A DNA stretch of 19,687 bases from JACDAN01 sp046714355 (lineage in GTDB: Bacteria; Actinomycetota; Thermoleophilia; Gaiellales; Gaiellaceae), in contig JBKKAR010000144.1 of the NCBI GenBank assembly GCA_046714355.1, positions 1 to 19,687 of the forward strand, written 5' to 3'. A program made the translations under genes and the position numbers. Numbering within the stretch: position 1 is the first letter of the stretch; the number at the start of each line of letters is the position of its first letter. Positions 1-6,433 of this stretch are shown piece by piece. The notes under the pieces were generated by a model. The model was not told the DNA's origin. It did no database searches and was given only the letters and a program-made list of their open reading frames with translations.

Positions 1-555
1 AAGCCGCACCTCCTCCACGAGACCGTTCGCGCCGAGCTGAACGCGGCCCGGGCCGGCACGCGCGGCGCGAAGAGCCGCGGGCTCGTCGCCGGCGGCCGCT
101 CCAAGCCTTGGCGCCAGAAGGGAACCGGCCGCGCGCGCCAGGGAACGATCCGTGCGCCGCAGTTCACGGGCGGCGGCATGGCCTTCCCGCCCGGCATGCG
201 CAGCTTCGAGGTCAAGGTGAATCGCAAGGCACGCAGGGCGGCTCTGCGCGGCGCGCTCTCGCACCACGCCGGCAACGGCACGCTCGCGGTGCTGGACGTC
301 GCGCCATTCGAGGCGCCCTCGACCAAGCAGGCGAAGCAGCTGCTCGCCGACTGGGGCAAGGAGACGCCTGTCCTGGTCGTCACGACCGAGGACGAGGTGT
401 CCGTCGTCAAGTCGTTCCGGAACCTCGAGCGCGTGCTCGTGACGGTTCCGGCCGAGCTCGACGTGGCTGCGATCGTCTGGGCGCGCGCCGTTCTCGTCAC
501 CGAGGCCGCGCTGCCGCTGATCGAGACGCGAGCAGGGAAGGAGACGCCCGCATGA
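1..555 (+). CDS. rplD: 50S ribosomal protein L4, 5'-truncated
   Basis: L4 binds 23S rRNA early in 50S assembly, and its long loop lines the peptide exit tunnel. The reading frame is open from base 1 with no start, so the N-terminus lies outside the window. The visible 184 residues begin just before the loop signature (TRGAKSRG, then GGRSKPWRQKGTGRARQG and GGGMAFPP), which is diagnostic of L4. The C-terminal globular domain follows, with the expected 'VVTTEDEVSVVKSFRNLERV' region. The stop TGA at 553-555 overlaps the rplW start (ATGA), so the two genes are probably translationally coupled. In E. coli L4 also represses the S10 operon; nothing here shows whether that applies. Identity is secure from the loop and from the gene order. 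Confidence 0.97.
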   Translation, partial: KPHLLHETVRAELNAARAGTRGAKSRGLVAGGRSKPWRQKGTGRARQGTIRAPQFTGGGMAFPPGMRSFEVKVNRKARRAALRGALSHHAGNGTLAVLDVAPFEAPSTKQAKQLLADWGKETPVLVVTTEDEVSVVKSFRNLERVLVTVPAELDVAAIVWARAVLVTEAALPLIETRAGKETPA

Positions 556-851
556 GCGGTCTCACGAACGAGCAGATCGTCCTCGAGCCCGTCGTCTCCG
601 AGAAGAGCTACAGCGGGATCGCCGACGGCCGCTACACGTTTCGCGTCCATCCGGACGCCCACAAGACGCAGGTGCGCCAGGCCGTCGAGCAGCTCTTCGA
701 CGTCCACGTCCAGCGCGTCAACATCGTCAAGGTGCAGGCGAAGCCCAAGCGCCGCGGCCTCTTCAAAGGCACGCGCCAGGGCTGGAAGAAGGCCATCGTG
801 ACCGTCCGCGAGGGCGAGACCATCGAGATCTTCGAGGGAGCACAAGTCTGA
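552..851 (+). CDS. rplW: 50S ribosomal protein L23
   Basis: L23 sits at the exit of the 50S peptide tunnel and is the docking site for trigger factor and signal recognition particle. The 99-residue product has the usual length. It shows the family opening 'ILEPVVSEKSY' type motif (VLEPVVSEKSYSG, residues ~10-22), the central FRVHPDAHKTQVRQAVE helix and the VNIVKV...KPKRRG loop that reaches into the tunnel. The start ATG at 552 overlaps the rplD stop; its own stop overlaps the ATG of rplB (TGATG). An in-frame extension upstream of 552 would be antiparallel in meaning to rplD and lacks homology, so 552 is the right start. Confidence 0.97.
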   Translation: MSGLTNEQIVLEPVVSEKSYSGIADGRYTFRVHPDAHKTQVRQAVEQLFDVHVQRVNIVKVQAKPKRRGLFKGTRQGWKKAIVTVREGETIEIFEGAQV

Positions 852-1690
852 TGCCGGTCAAGAAGTACAAGCCGACGAGCCCGGGCCGCCGCCAGCTGGC
901 GACGTCGTCGTTCCAGGAGCTCACCCGCTCCGAGCCGGAGAAGTCGTTGCTCGAGCCGCTGAAGCGAACCGGTGGGCGGAACAACCACGGCCGCATGACG
1001 ACCCGTCACCAGGGTGGCGGCCACAAGCGCCGCTACCGGCGCATCGACTTCAAGCGGGTCAAGGACGGCGTCCCGGCGAAGGTCGCCACGATCGAGTACG
1101 ACCCGAACCGCTCCGCGCGGATCGCGCTCCTGCACTACGCGGACGGAGCGAAGGCGTACATCCTCGCGCCGGTCGGGCTACGGGTCGGCGCCTCGCTCCA
1201 GTCCGGGCCTGGCGCTGACATCCGTCCCGGAAACGCCCTCCCGCTCGCCGACATCCCGACGGGCACCGTCGTGCACGCCGTCGAGCTCAAGCCGGGGCAG
1301 GGCGCGAAGCTCGCCCGCTCGGCCGGCTCCGGGATCCAGCTCGTCGCGAAGGACGCGCCGTACGGCGTGCTCCGGCTCCCGTCGGGCGAGATGCGCCGCG
1401 TGCTCCTCACCTGCCGCGCGACCGTCGGTCAGGTCGGCAACGCCGACCACGCCAACGAGTCGAGCGGCAAGGCCGGCCGCAGCCGCTGGCTCGGGAAGCG
1501 ACCGTCCGTCCGCGGCACCGCGATGAACCCTGTCGACCATCCGCACGGCGGCGGCGAGGGCAAGTCGAAGGGCCACCACCCCGTGACTCCGTGGGGCGTC
1601 CCGACGATCGGGAAGCGCACCCGCCGCAAGCACAAGGAATCCGACAGGCTGATCGTCCGCGGCCGCCGCCGCGGTAAGGAGAGGCGCTAG
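851..1690 (+). CDS. rplB: 50S ribosomal protein L2
   Basis: L2 is one of the most conserved 50S proteins, needed for subunit association and for peptidyl transferase assembly. The 279-residue length is standard. Visible landmarks are GGRNNHGRMTTRHQGGGHKR (41-60), the OB-fold region IEYDPNRSARIALLHYADG (81-99) and the C-terminal NPVDHPHGGGEGKSKGHH (226-243), where His230 matches the E. coli His229 region near the peptidyl transferase centre. The tail ends in KRTRRKHKESDRLIVRGRR, a typical rRNA-binding basic end. It overlaps rplW by one base and is followed directly by rpsS. Confidence 0.98.
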   Translation: MPVKKYKPTSPGRRQLATSSFQELTRSEPEKSLLEPLKRTGGRNNHGRMTTRHQGGGHKRRYRRIDFKRVKDGVPAKVATIEYDPNRSARIALLHYADGAKAYILAPVGLRVGASLQSGPGADIRPGNALPLADIPTGTVVHAVELKPGQGAKLARSAGSGIQLVAKDAPYGVLRLPSGEMRRVLLTCRATVGQVGNADHANESSGKAGRSRWLGKRPSVRGTAMNPVDHPHGGGEGKSKGHHPVTPWGVPTIGKRTRRKHKESDRLIVRGRRRGKERR

Positions 1691-1975
1691 ATGAGCAGAT
1701 CTTCCAAGAAGGGGCCTTTCGTCGAGGAGCGGCTGCTCGCCCGCATCGGCGCGATGAACGACGCCGGCGAGCGGCGGATGATCCGCACGTGGTCGAGGGC
1801 GTCGACGATCTTCCCCGAGATGGTCGGTCACACGATCGCCGTCCACGACGGCCGTAAGCACGTCCCGGTCTTCGTCAGCGAGCAGATGGTGGGCCACAAG
1901 CTCGGCGAGTTCGCCCCGACCCGCACGTTCCGCGGCCACTCCGGTGACCGCCAGGCACAGGTGAAGAAGCGCTAG
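1691..1975 (+). CDS. rpsS: 30S ribosomal protein S19
   Basis: S19 lies in the 30S head, pairs with S13 and contacts the decoding-site tRNA and bridge B1. The 94-residue protein begins MSRSSKKGPFVEERLL, and carries the family core RTWSRASTIFPEMVGHTIAVHDG (about 36-58) and GHKLGEFAPTRTFRGH. ATG follows the rplB stop with no spacer; an AAGGAGAGG ribosome-binding site lies inside the end of rplB (about 1676-1684). The stop is directly followed by the ATG of rplV. Confidence 0.98.
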   Translation: MSRSSKKGPFVEERLLARIGAMNDAGERRMIRTWSRASTIFPEMVGHTIAVHDGRKHVPVFVSEQMVGHKLGEFAPTRTFRGHSGDRQAQVKKR

Positions 1976-2491
1976 ATGGCCACGAAGCTCGAACAGACGA
2001 GGACGACCGTCCGCGCGCAGGCGAAGTGGGTGCGCATGTCCGCGCGCAAGGCGCGGATCGTGCTCGACCACCTGCGGGGGCGCACCGTGCCCGAGGCACG
2101 CACGATCCTCGCCTTCACGCCGCGGGAGGCCGCGCGCGAGATCGATCGCGTGCTCGCCTCGGCCGTCGCCAACGCCGAGTCCGCGCACGGGCTGGACGGC
2201 GACGAGCTCGTCGTGCTCGAGGCGTATGCGGACGAGGGTCCGACCCTGAAGCGCTGGCGGCAGCGGGCGCGCGGCCGCGTGAACCGCATCAACAAGCGCA
2301 CGTGCCACATCACGATCGTCGTCGCCGAGAGCCCGCAGAGCGGGCGTCCGCGACGCCAGAGCCAGGCGAAGCCTGCCGCGGAGAGCGCACCGACGCCGGA
2401 GACCCCGGCCGCCGAGGCGTCCCCGGCCGACGAGACGCCGAAGCCGAAGCGCCGGTCGCCGGCGAAGAAGAAGGAAGGGGCTGCCGCGTAA
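1976..2491 (+). CDS. rplV: 50S ribosomal protein L22 with low-complexity tail
   Basis: L22 binds all six 23S rRNA domains; its beta-hairpin narrows the exit tunnel and is a macrolide-resistance site. Residues 10-117 are a normal L22 (AKWVRMSARKARIVLDHLRG, then EGPTLKRWRQRARGRVNRINKRTCHITIVV). The bacterial protein usually ends near there. This one continues to residue 171 with a tail rich in Pro, Ala, Glu and Lys (repeated TPE/PAAEA segments, ending SPAKKKEGAAA). The tail is in frame, ends with TAATG overlapping rpsC, and has no sign of a frameshift. Its function is unknown; similar tails occur on other proteins here. Confidence 0.96.
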   Translation: MATKLEQTRTTVRAQAKWVRMSARKARIVLDHLRGRTVPEARTILAFTPREAAREIDRVLASAVANAESAHGLDGDELVVLEAYADEGPTLKRWRQRARGRVNRINKRTCHITIVVAESPQSGRPRRQSQAKPAAESAPTPETPAAEASPADETPKPKRRSPAKKKEGAAA

Positions 2492-3540
2492 TGGGTCAGA
2501 AAGTGCATCCCGGCGGTCTCCGCGTCGGCGTCATCCACGACTGGAAGTCGAACTGGTGGACCGGCAAGAAGGAGATCGCCGACTACATCCTCGAGGACAT
2601 CCGGATCCGTGATCACATCAACGGCAAGCTCGCGCATGCCGGGCTGTCGGACATCCTGATCCGCAAGGACAAGCAGCGGATCACGGTCGACATCTACACG
2701 GCCCGTCCCGGGATTGTGATCGGAAAGTCCGGTGCCGAGGTGGACGCCCTGCGGCGCGACCTGCATGCGCTGACGCAGAAGAACGTCCACATCAACATCA
2801 ACGAGATCAAGCGGCCCGAGCTCGACGCCAAGCTCGTCGCGCAGTCGATTGCCGAGCAGCTCCAGAACCGCGTGAGCTTCCGCCGCGCGATGAAGCGCTC
2901 GCTCGCCTCCGCGATCCGCTCGGGCGCGCAAGGCGTGAAGATTCAGTGCGGCGGCCGCCTGGGCGGCGGCGAGATGAGCCGGTCGGAGAGCTATTCGGAG
3001 GGGCGCGTCCCGCTGCACACGATCCGCGCGGACATCGACTACGGCTTCGCCGAGGCCAAGACCACGACCGGCCGGATCGGCGTCAAGGTCTGGATCAACA
3101 AGGGCGAGATCATGCCGGAGGGCTACGAGACGGTCGACGGCCGCCGCGACGCCCGGCTCGGCGAGCAGGACACGGCACGCCGCAAGGGTGGAAAGACCGA
3201 GGGCCTGTCGGCTTCCCGCGAGAGCGGGCGCCGAGGAGGGAGCGGTGACCGCGAAGGCCTCGGCCCGGTGCGGGACCGCAAGCCCCGCCGCGGGCGCCGT
3301 GGAGGCACCGGCGCAGGAAGCCCGGGGCGCGGAGCTCCGCAGGACAACGTCGAGAAGCCGCGCACGGACGACCAGGCGACGACCGCCGAAGGCCGCGAGC
3401 TGCCCGAGGTCCAGCCGGAGGTGCCGACGACGCCGGACGCAGTTGGCGAGACGCCCGAGGCGACGACGCCCAAGGCCGAGACCGAGGAGCCGACGAAGCT
3501 CGAGCGCTCCGGCGACGAGTCGGCGGAGAAGAGCGACTAG
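2491..3540 (+). CDS. rpsC: 30S ribosomal protein S3 with ~140-residue tail
   Basis: S3 forms part of the mRNA entry channel with S4 and S5 and has helicase-like activity. Residues 1-210 are canonical: MGQKVHPGGLRVGVIHDWKS, the KH motif GIVIGKSGAEV (74-84), the GGRLGGGEMSRSE segment (154-166) and the closing GVKVWINKGEIMPEG. The protein then runs on for about 140 residues to 349: first an Arg/Gly-rich basic stretch (about 217-285, RKPRRGRRGGTGAGSPGRG), then an acidic Glu/Thr/Pro stretch (about 286-349). Actinobacterial S3 often has a shorter tail, so the long bipartite one is unusual. The start overlaps the rplV stop (TAATG). rplP follows with no gap. Confidence 0.97.
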   Translation: MGQKVHPGGLRVGVIHDWKSNWWTGKKEIADYILEDIRIRDHINGKLAHAGLSDILIRKDKQRITVDIYTARPGIVIGKSGAEVDALRRDLHALTQKNVHININEIKRPELDAKLVAQSIAEQLQNRVSFRRAMKRSLASAIRSGAQGVKIQCGGRLGGGEMSRSESYSEGRVPLHTIRADIDYGFAEAKTTTGRIGVKVWINKGEIMPEGYETVDGRRDARLGEQDTARRKGGKTEGLSASRESGRRGGSGDREGLGPVRDRKPRRGRRGGTGAGSPGRGAPQDNVEKPRTDDQATTAEGRELPEVQPEVPTTPDAVGETPEATTPKAETEEPTKLERSGDESAEKSD

Positions 3541-3966
3541 ATGCTGCTCCCCAAGAAGACAAAGTTCCGCAAGGTTCAGCGCGGCCGACGTCGTGGCCTT
3601 GCGAAGGGCCAGACGACCGTGCAGTACGGCGACTACGGGATCAAGGCGCTCGAGGCCGGCTGGGTGACCAACCGCCAGATCGAGGCTGCCCGAATCGCGA
3701 TGACGCGCAAGATCAAGCGTGGCGGCAAGGTCTGGATCAACGTCTTCCCGGACAAGCCGGTGACGCAGAAGCCGGCCGAGACGCGAATGGGCTCCGGCAA
3801 GGGCTCGCCCGAGCACTGGGTCTGCGTCGTCAAGCCCGGCCGCGTGATGTTCGAGCTCGCCGGCGTTCCCGAGCCGCTCGCCAAGGAGGCGCTGCGCCTC
3901 GCCGGCACCAAGCTCCCCGTCAAGACGAAACTCGTGAAGAGAGAGGCTGATCTGTTTGCGGGCTAA
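3541..3966 (+). CDS. rplP: 50S ribosomal protein L16
   Basis: L16 is a late-assembling 50S protein near the central protuberance; it positions A-site tRNA. The 141 residues start MLLPKKTKFRKVQRGRRRGLAKG, continue through YGIKALEAGWVTNRQIEAARIAMTR (about 30-57) and WINVFPDKPVTQKPAETRMGSGKG, and end in the GRVMFELAGVPEPLAKEALRLAGTKLPVKTK segment, all family-typical. ATG follows the rpsC stop directly. The last 11 bases overlap the TTG start of rpmC, pointing to coupled translation. Confidence 0.98.
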   Translation: MLLPKKTKFRKVQRGRRRGLAKGQTTVQYGDYGIKALEAGWVTNRQIEAARIAMTRKIKRGGKVWINVFPDKPVTQKPAETRMGSGKGSPEHWVCVVKPGRVMFELAGVPEPLAKEALRLAGTKLPVKTKLVKREADLFAG

Positions 3967-4162
3967 GCAGCTGCGAGACATGACCGACGACGAGCTGGAG
4001 CGGACGCTCTCCGAGCGCCGCCAGGAGCTCTTCAACCTGCGCTTCCAGTCCGCGACCGGTGCGCTCGAGAACCCTGCCCGCCTGAAGCTGGCGAAGCGGG
4101 AGATCGCGCGCATCCTGACGGTCCGGGTCGAGCGCGAGTCGCACGTGGGAGGTGAGAGCTAA
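3956..4162 (+). CDS. rpmC: 50S ribosomal protein L29
   Basis: L29 is a small two-helix protein beside L23 at the tunnel exit. The product is 68 residues with DMTDDELERTLSERRQELFNLRFQSATGALENPARLKLAKREIARI, an unmistakable L29. I place the start at TTG 3956 because L29 proteins begin 'M(K/R)AKELR': translation from here gives MRAKQLRD. A purine-rich GAAGAGAGAGG (3936-3946) sits at a suitable distance, inside the end of rplP. An ATG nine codons in would lose the conserved N-terminus. The stop overlaps the rpsQ ATG (TAATG). Confidence 0.95.
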   Translation: MRAKQLRDMTDDELERTLSERRQELFNLRFQSATGALENPARLKLAKREIARILTVRVERESHVGGES

Positions 4163-4830
4163 TGGCGGACGAGGAGAAGAACGACGAGCAAGCCGAGGAG
4201 ACCCCGGAGGCCGAGGAGACCCCGCCGGTCGAGGTCGAGGCGTCCGAGACGCCGTCCGAGCCCGACCCCGAGGCTCCGCCAGAGGAGCCCGGTCCCCCTG
4301 TGCCCGAGCCGACGTCTCCCGAGCCCGTTCCGGAACCGATCGCCGAGGCCGAGAGCGAGGAGGTTCCCGTCGCCGAGGCCGAGGAGGCTCCTGCGGAGGA
4401 AGCTCCTTCTGAAGAGGCTCCCGCCGAGGAAACCGCTCCCGAGGAGCCCGCCGCACCGGCTGCGACTGCGAAGACGAAGCGCAAGCGCGTGCCCCGGTCA
4501 GAGCGGCGCACGCGCCCGAAGACGCGCGAGCAGGCGACAGAGCGGAAGCCGATCACCCGGCTGCCGAAGCCCGAGGGTGACCGCGGCCGGCGCCAGGAGC
4601 GCCGCGGCGTGGTCGTCTCGGCTGCGATGGACAAGACGATCGTCGTCCGCGTCGACACCGTGAAGGCGCACCCGAAGTACAAGAAGGTCGTCCGGCGCTC
4701 CCACCGTTTCCACGCGCACGACGAGCAGAACCAGGCCAAGGCCGGCGACGTCGTCCGGATCGTCGAGACCCGGCCGCTGTCGAAGACGAAGAACTGGCGT
4801 CTGGCCGAGGTCGTGGAGGCGGCGCGGTAA
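4162..4830 (+). CDS. rpsQ: 30S ribosomal protein S17 with large acidic N-terminal extension
   Basis: S17 is a primary 16S rRNA binder of the 30S body, usually about 80-110 residues. Only residues ~146-222 match the family (RRGVVVSAAMDKTIVVRVDT, then HPKYKKVVRRSHRFHAHDE and DVVRIVETRPLSKTKNWRL). Ahead lies a ~145-residue extension: residues 1-100 are almost only Glu, Pro, Ala, Ser, Val and Thr, with EEAPAEEAPSEEAPAEE-like repeats (75-91); residues ~104-148 are strongly basic (KTKRKRVPRSERRTRPKTR). The ATG at 4162 overlaps the rpmC stop (TAATG), as at other junctions here, and the frame is clean, which supports translation of the whole extension. GTG at 4489 or 4609 are alternative starts; 4609 would leave almost no family N-terminus. 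Function of the extension is unknown. Confidence 0.9.
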   Translation: MADEEKNDEQAEETPEAEETPPVEVEASETPSEPDPEAPPEEPGPPVPEPTSPEPVPEPIAEAESEEVPVAEAEEAPAEEAPSEEAPAEETAPEEPAAPAATAKTKRKRVPRSERRTRPKTREQATERKPITRLPKPEGDRGRRQERRGVVVSAAMDKTIVVRVDTVKAHPKYKKVVRRSHRFHAHDEQNQAKAGDVVRIVETRPLSKTKNWRLAEVVEAAR

Positions 4831-4832
4831 CG

Positions 4833-5201
4833 ATGATCCAGCAGGAGTCGAGACTGAGAGTGGCGGACAACACGGGAGCGCGAGAGATCCTGTGCATCCG
4901 CGTGCTCGGCGGCTCGCACCGGCGGTACGCTCGGGTCGGCGACATCATCGTCGGCACGGTCAAGACGGCGACGCCGCAGGGCGCCGTCCGCAAGGGCGAG
5001 GTCGTGCGCGCGGTCGTCGTCCGGACGAAGAAGCCGTTCGGCCGCGACGATGGGACGTCGATCGCGTTCGACGAGAACGCCGCCGTGATCATTGACGCGC
5101 AGTCCAACCCGCGCGGGACGCGCATCTTCGGGCCGGTCGCCCGCGAGCTGCGCGAGAAGAACTTCATGAAGATCGTCTCGCTCGCACCGGAGGTGCTTTG
5201 A
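4833..5201 (+). CDS. rplN: 50S ribosomal protein L14
   Basis: L14 lies at the subunit interface, forms bridges to 16S rRNA and is the target of the silencing factor RsfS. The 122-residue length is exact for the family. MIQQESRLRVADNTGAREIL opens it, followed by CIRVLGGSHRRYARVGDIIVG and the VVRTKKPFGRDDGTSIAFDENAAV loop, ending RELREKNFMKIVSLAPEVL. ATG lies two bases after the rpsQ stop. Its stop TGA (5199-5201) overlaps an ATG, but the next r-protein gene, rplX, starts 167 bases further on (see the insert at 5201-5368). Confidence 0.98.
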   Translation: MIQQESRLRVADNTGAREILCIRVLGGSHRRYARVGDIIVGTVKTATPQGAVRKGEVVRAVVVRTKKPFGRDDGTSIAFDENAAVIIDAQSNPRGTRIFGPVARELREKNFMKIVSLAPEVL

Positions 5202-5368
5202 TGGCGGCGCCCTCCCGCGTGTCTCGCACTCGCCAGGGCGCTGCAAAGCTCGCTCTGGCCGCGTTCTCAGTCGCGCCCGTAGCCTCCGGCTACGAACGCT
5301 CCCTGCGTCCTTGCCAGAGCGGCTTTTCGCGGCTGGCGAGCACGAGCCCCACGGAAGGTGACCGCTGA
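5201..5368 (+). CDS. Candidate coupled small ORF in rplN/rplX insert
   Basis: An open frame of 55 codons starts at an ATG that overlaps the rplN stop (TGATG) and ends at a TGA that overlaps the rplX ATG (TGATG). The predicted peptide begins MAAPSRV, has GAAK at 13-16 and ends GDR; the insert after rplX encodes AAP, GAAK and GDR in the same order and frame. I recognise no domain, signal peptide or membrane segment. Ribosomes finishing rplN could read straight through it to rplX. At this GC content an open frame of this length can arise by chance, so the exact stop/start joints are the real evidence. The underlying DNA is a structured inverted repeat, and the peptide may be only a by-product. 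Confidence 0.4.
   Translation: MAAPSRVSRTRQGAAKLALAAFSVAPVASGYERSLRPCQSGFSRLASTSPTEGDR
5201..5368 (+). repeat. Structured palindromic insert A (rplN/rplX)
   Basis: Nested pairings span the insert. Outer arm: GCGG 5204-5207 with CCGC 5362-5365, then CCTCCCG 5211-5217 with CGGAAGG 5352-5358 (one C.A mismatch). Next: CTCG 5223-5226 with CGAG 5343-5346, a CA/CA loop, CTCGCCAG 5229-5236 with CTGGCGAG 5333-5340. Then AAAGC 5245-5249 and CGCTCTGGC 5251-5259 with GCCAGAGCG 5313-5321 and GCTTT 5322-5326. The tip is CGTAGCC 5278-5284 / GGCTACG 5288-5294 with a 3-base loop. The rplX Shine-Dalgarno GGAAGG is in the outer arm. Blocks at 5261-5273 and 5298-5315 recur in the rpsK/rpsD insert. TGATGGC flanks it at 5199-5205 and 5366-5372. 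Confidence 0.75.
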
Positions 5369-5739
5369 TGGCCCACGCGATGAAGATCAAGAAGGGCGAC
5401 CTCGTCCAGGTGCTGAGCGGGAAGGACCGGGGCAAGCAGGGCCGGGTCCTCGAGGCGCGCCCCAAGGAGGGCCGCGTCCTCGTCGAGAACCTGAACATGA
5501 TCAAGCGGCACACCCGGCCGCGGCCGATGAAGAACCCGAGCCGCATGGGCGCGCCGCAGATCCAGCCGGGCGGCGTGATCGAGAAGGCGGCACCCATCCG
5601 CGTCTCGAACGTGATGGTCGTCTGCCCGACCTGCCGACGGCCGACCCGCACCGGGACCATGATCCGCGAGGCCAAGGGCGGCAAGCTGCGCGTCCGGGTC
5701 TGCCGGCGCGACGACTGCCGCCAGGAGATCGACAAGTGA
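5368..5739 (+). CDS. rplX: 50S ribosomal protein L24, zinc-type
   Basis: L24 starts 50S assembly by binding the 5' end of 23S rRNA. The 123-residue product has the KOW region MKIKKGDLVQVLSGKDRGKQ (5-24), then GRVLVENLNMIKRHTRP, GGVIEKAAPIRVSNVMVVCP and a C-terminal zinc-ribbon-like part. Cysteines are at 86 and 89 (CPTC) and at 112 and 117 (CRRDDC); the second pair is spaced by four residues rather than the common two. The start ATG 5368 overlaps the small-ORF stop and is preceded by GGAAGGTG at 5353-5360. Its stop overlaps a GTG (GTGA) that opens the next insert. Confidence 0.97.
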   Translation: MAHAMKIKKGDLVQVLSGKDRGKQGRVLEARPKEGRVLVENLNMIKRHTRPRPMKNPSRMGAPQIQPGGVIEKAAPIRVSNVMVVCPTCRRPTRTGTMIREAKGGKLRVRVCRRDDCRQEIDK

Positions 5740-5828
5740 TCGTTGCGGCCCCCACCGTCACATTCCGGGCTCCCCGGGGCGCTGCAAAGCGGCCGGGAAG
5801 CGCGGCCTGCGACGGAGGTGACCGCTAA
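5736..5828 (+). CDS. Candidate coupled small ORF in rplX/rplE insert
   Basis: A 30-codon open frame begins at GTG 5736, overlapping the rplX stop (GTGA), and ends at TAA 5826-5828, overlapping the rplE ATG (TAATG). The peptide starts MIVAAPTV, has GAAK at 15-18 and ends GDR, matching the order AAP...GAAK...GDR of the rplN/rplX small ORF with a constant two-residue offset in its first part. It is 25 codons shorter, lacking the middle of that ORF. No function can be assigned. It may be a deletion derivative of the longer insert. Confidence 0.35.
   Translation: MIVAAPTVTFRAPRGAAKRPGSAACDGGDR
5736..5828 (+). repeat. Structured palindromic insert B (rplX/rplE), short form
   Basis: This is the short relative of the rplN/rplX insert. 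It shares the 14-base block GGGCGCTGCAAAGC (5777-5790; also at 5236-5249) and the 3' end GGTGACCGCT just before the next start. Outer pairing: GCGG 5745-5748 with CCGC 5822-5825, and CCGTC 5755-5759 with GACGG 5811-5815, leaving a partly paired loop that includes the rplE Shine-Dalgarno GGAGG (5814-5818). The conserved tip hairpin and the 18-base block of the long forms are absent. Pairing is less complete than in the three long inserts. Confidence 0.55.
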
Positions 5829-6433
5829 TGGCAACAGCGACGAAGAGCAAGACGAAGGGCAAGACGATCTACGTGCCGCGCCTCAAGCAGGCCTACAACG
5901 AGGAGCTTCGCCCGCGCCTCAAGGAGGAGCTCGGCTTCCGCACGGTCATGCAGGTCCCGCGCGTCGAGAAAATCACGCTCAACATGGGCGTCGGCGAGGC
6001 AAAGACCGAAGCCAAGGCGCTCGACGGCGCGATGGAGGAGCTGACCCTGATCGCCGGCCAGCGGGCTCAGGTTCGCAAGGCAAGGAAGTCGATCGCCGGT
6101 TTCAAGATCCGCGACGGCATGCCCATCGGGGCGCGCGTCACGCTCCGCGGCAACCGCATGTACGAATTCCTCGACCGGCTCGTGTCGATCGCGCTGCCGC
6201 GGATCCGGGACTTCCGCGGCCTCAATGTGCGCTCGTTCGACGGCCGCGGAAACTACTCGCTCGGGATCCGCGAGCAGATCATCTTCCCGGAGATCAACTA
6301 CGACGACATCGCCGCCGTGAGGGGTCTGGATGTGGCGATCACGACCACGGCGGAGAGCGACGAGCATGCGCTGGCCCTGCTTCGGGGACTCGGCATGCCG
6401 TTCGCGATCGAAGAAGAAAGAGGGGAAAGCTAA
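5828..6433 (+). CDS. rplE: 50S ribosomal protein L5
   Basis: L5 binds 5S rRNA in the central protuberance and touches P-site tRNA. The 201-residue protein has an extra basic N-terminus (about 14 residues, TKSKTKGKTIYV) before the usual start of the family. Core motifs follow: VPRVEKITLNMGVGEAK (about 43-59), RKARKSIAGFKIRDGMPIGARV, RMYEFLDRLVSIALPRIRDFRGLN, and GIREQIIFPEINYDDI. ATG 5828 overlaps the insert stop and has GGAGG eight bases upstream. The stop TAA is followed immediately by a GTG that opens another insert. Confidence 0.97.
   Translation: MATATKSKTKGKTIYVPRLKQAYNEELRPRLKEELGFRTVMQVPRVEKITLNMGVGEAKTEAKALDGAMEELTLIAGQRAQVRKARKSIAGFKIRDGMPIGARVTLRGNRMYEFLDRLVSIALPRIRDFRGLNVRSFDGRGNYSLGIREQIIFPEINYDDIAAVRGLDVAITTTAESDEHALALLRGLGMPFAIEEERGES

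Noticed and set aside
3241..3253. GGTGACCGC inside rpsC resembling the 3' end of inserts A and B
   Set aside because: Only nine bases match, with no arms or other blocks nearby. It is most likely chance in a GC-rich Arg/Gly coding stretch.
1972..4113. A 713-codon open frame on the minus strand
   Set aside because: It lies wholly antisense to rplV, rpsC, rplP and rpmC, which are certain. Long antisense frames are expected at this GC content, and the translation is low-complexity with no recognisable domain.
5736..5828. An S8-binding autoregulatory site before rplE, as in E. coli
   Set aside because: The same element type also precedes rplX, rpsN and rpsD, so it is not specific to the S8 target position. 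I do not see the characteristic S8 helix.
4032..5834. A 600-codon minus-strand open frame
   Set aside because: It is antisense to rpsQ, rplN and rplX. Its Ser/Gly-rich composition mirrors the Glu/Pro repeats of the S17 extension on the other strand.
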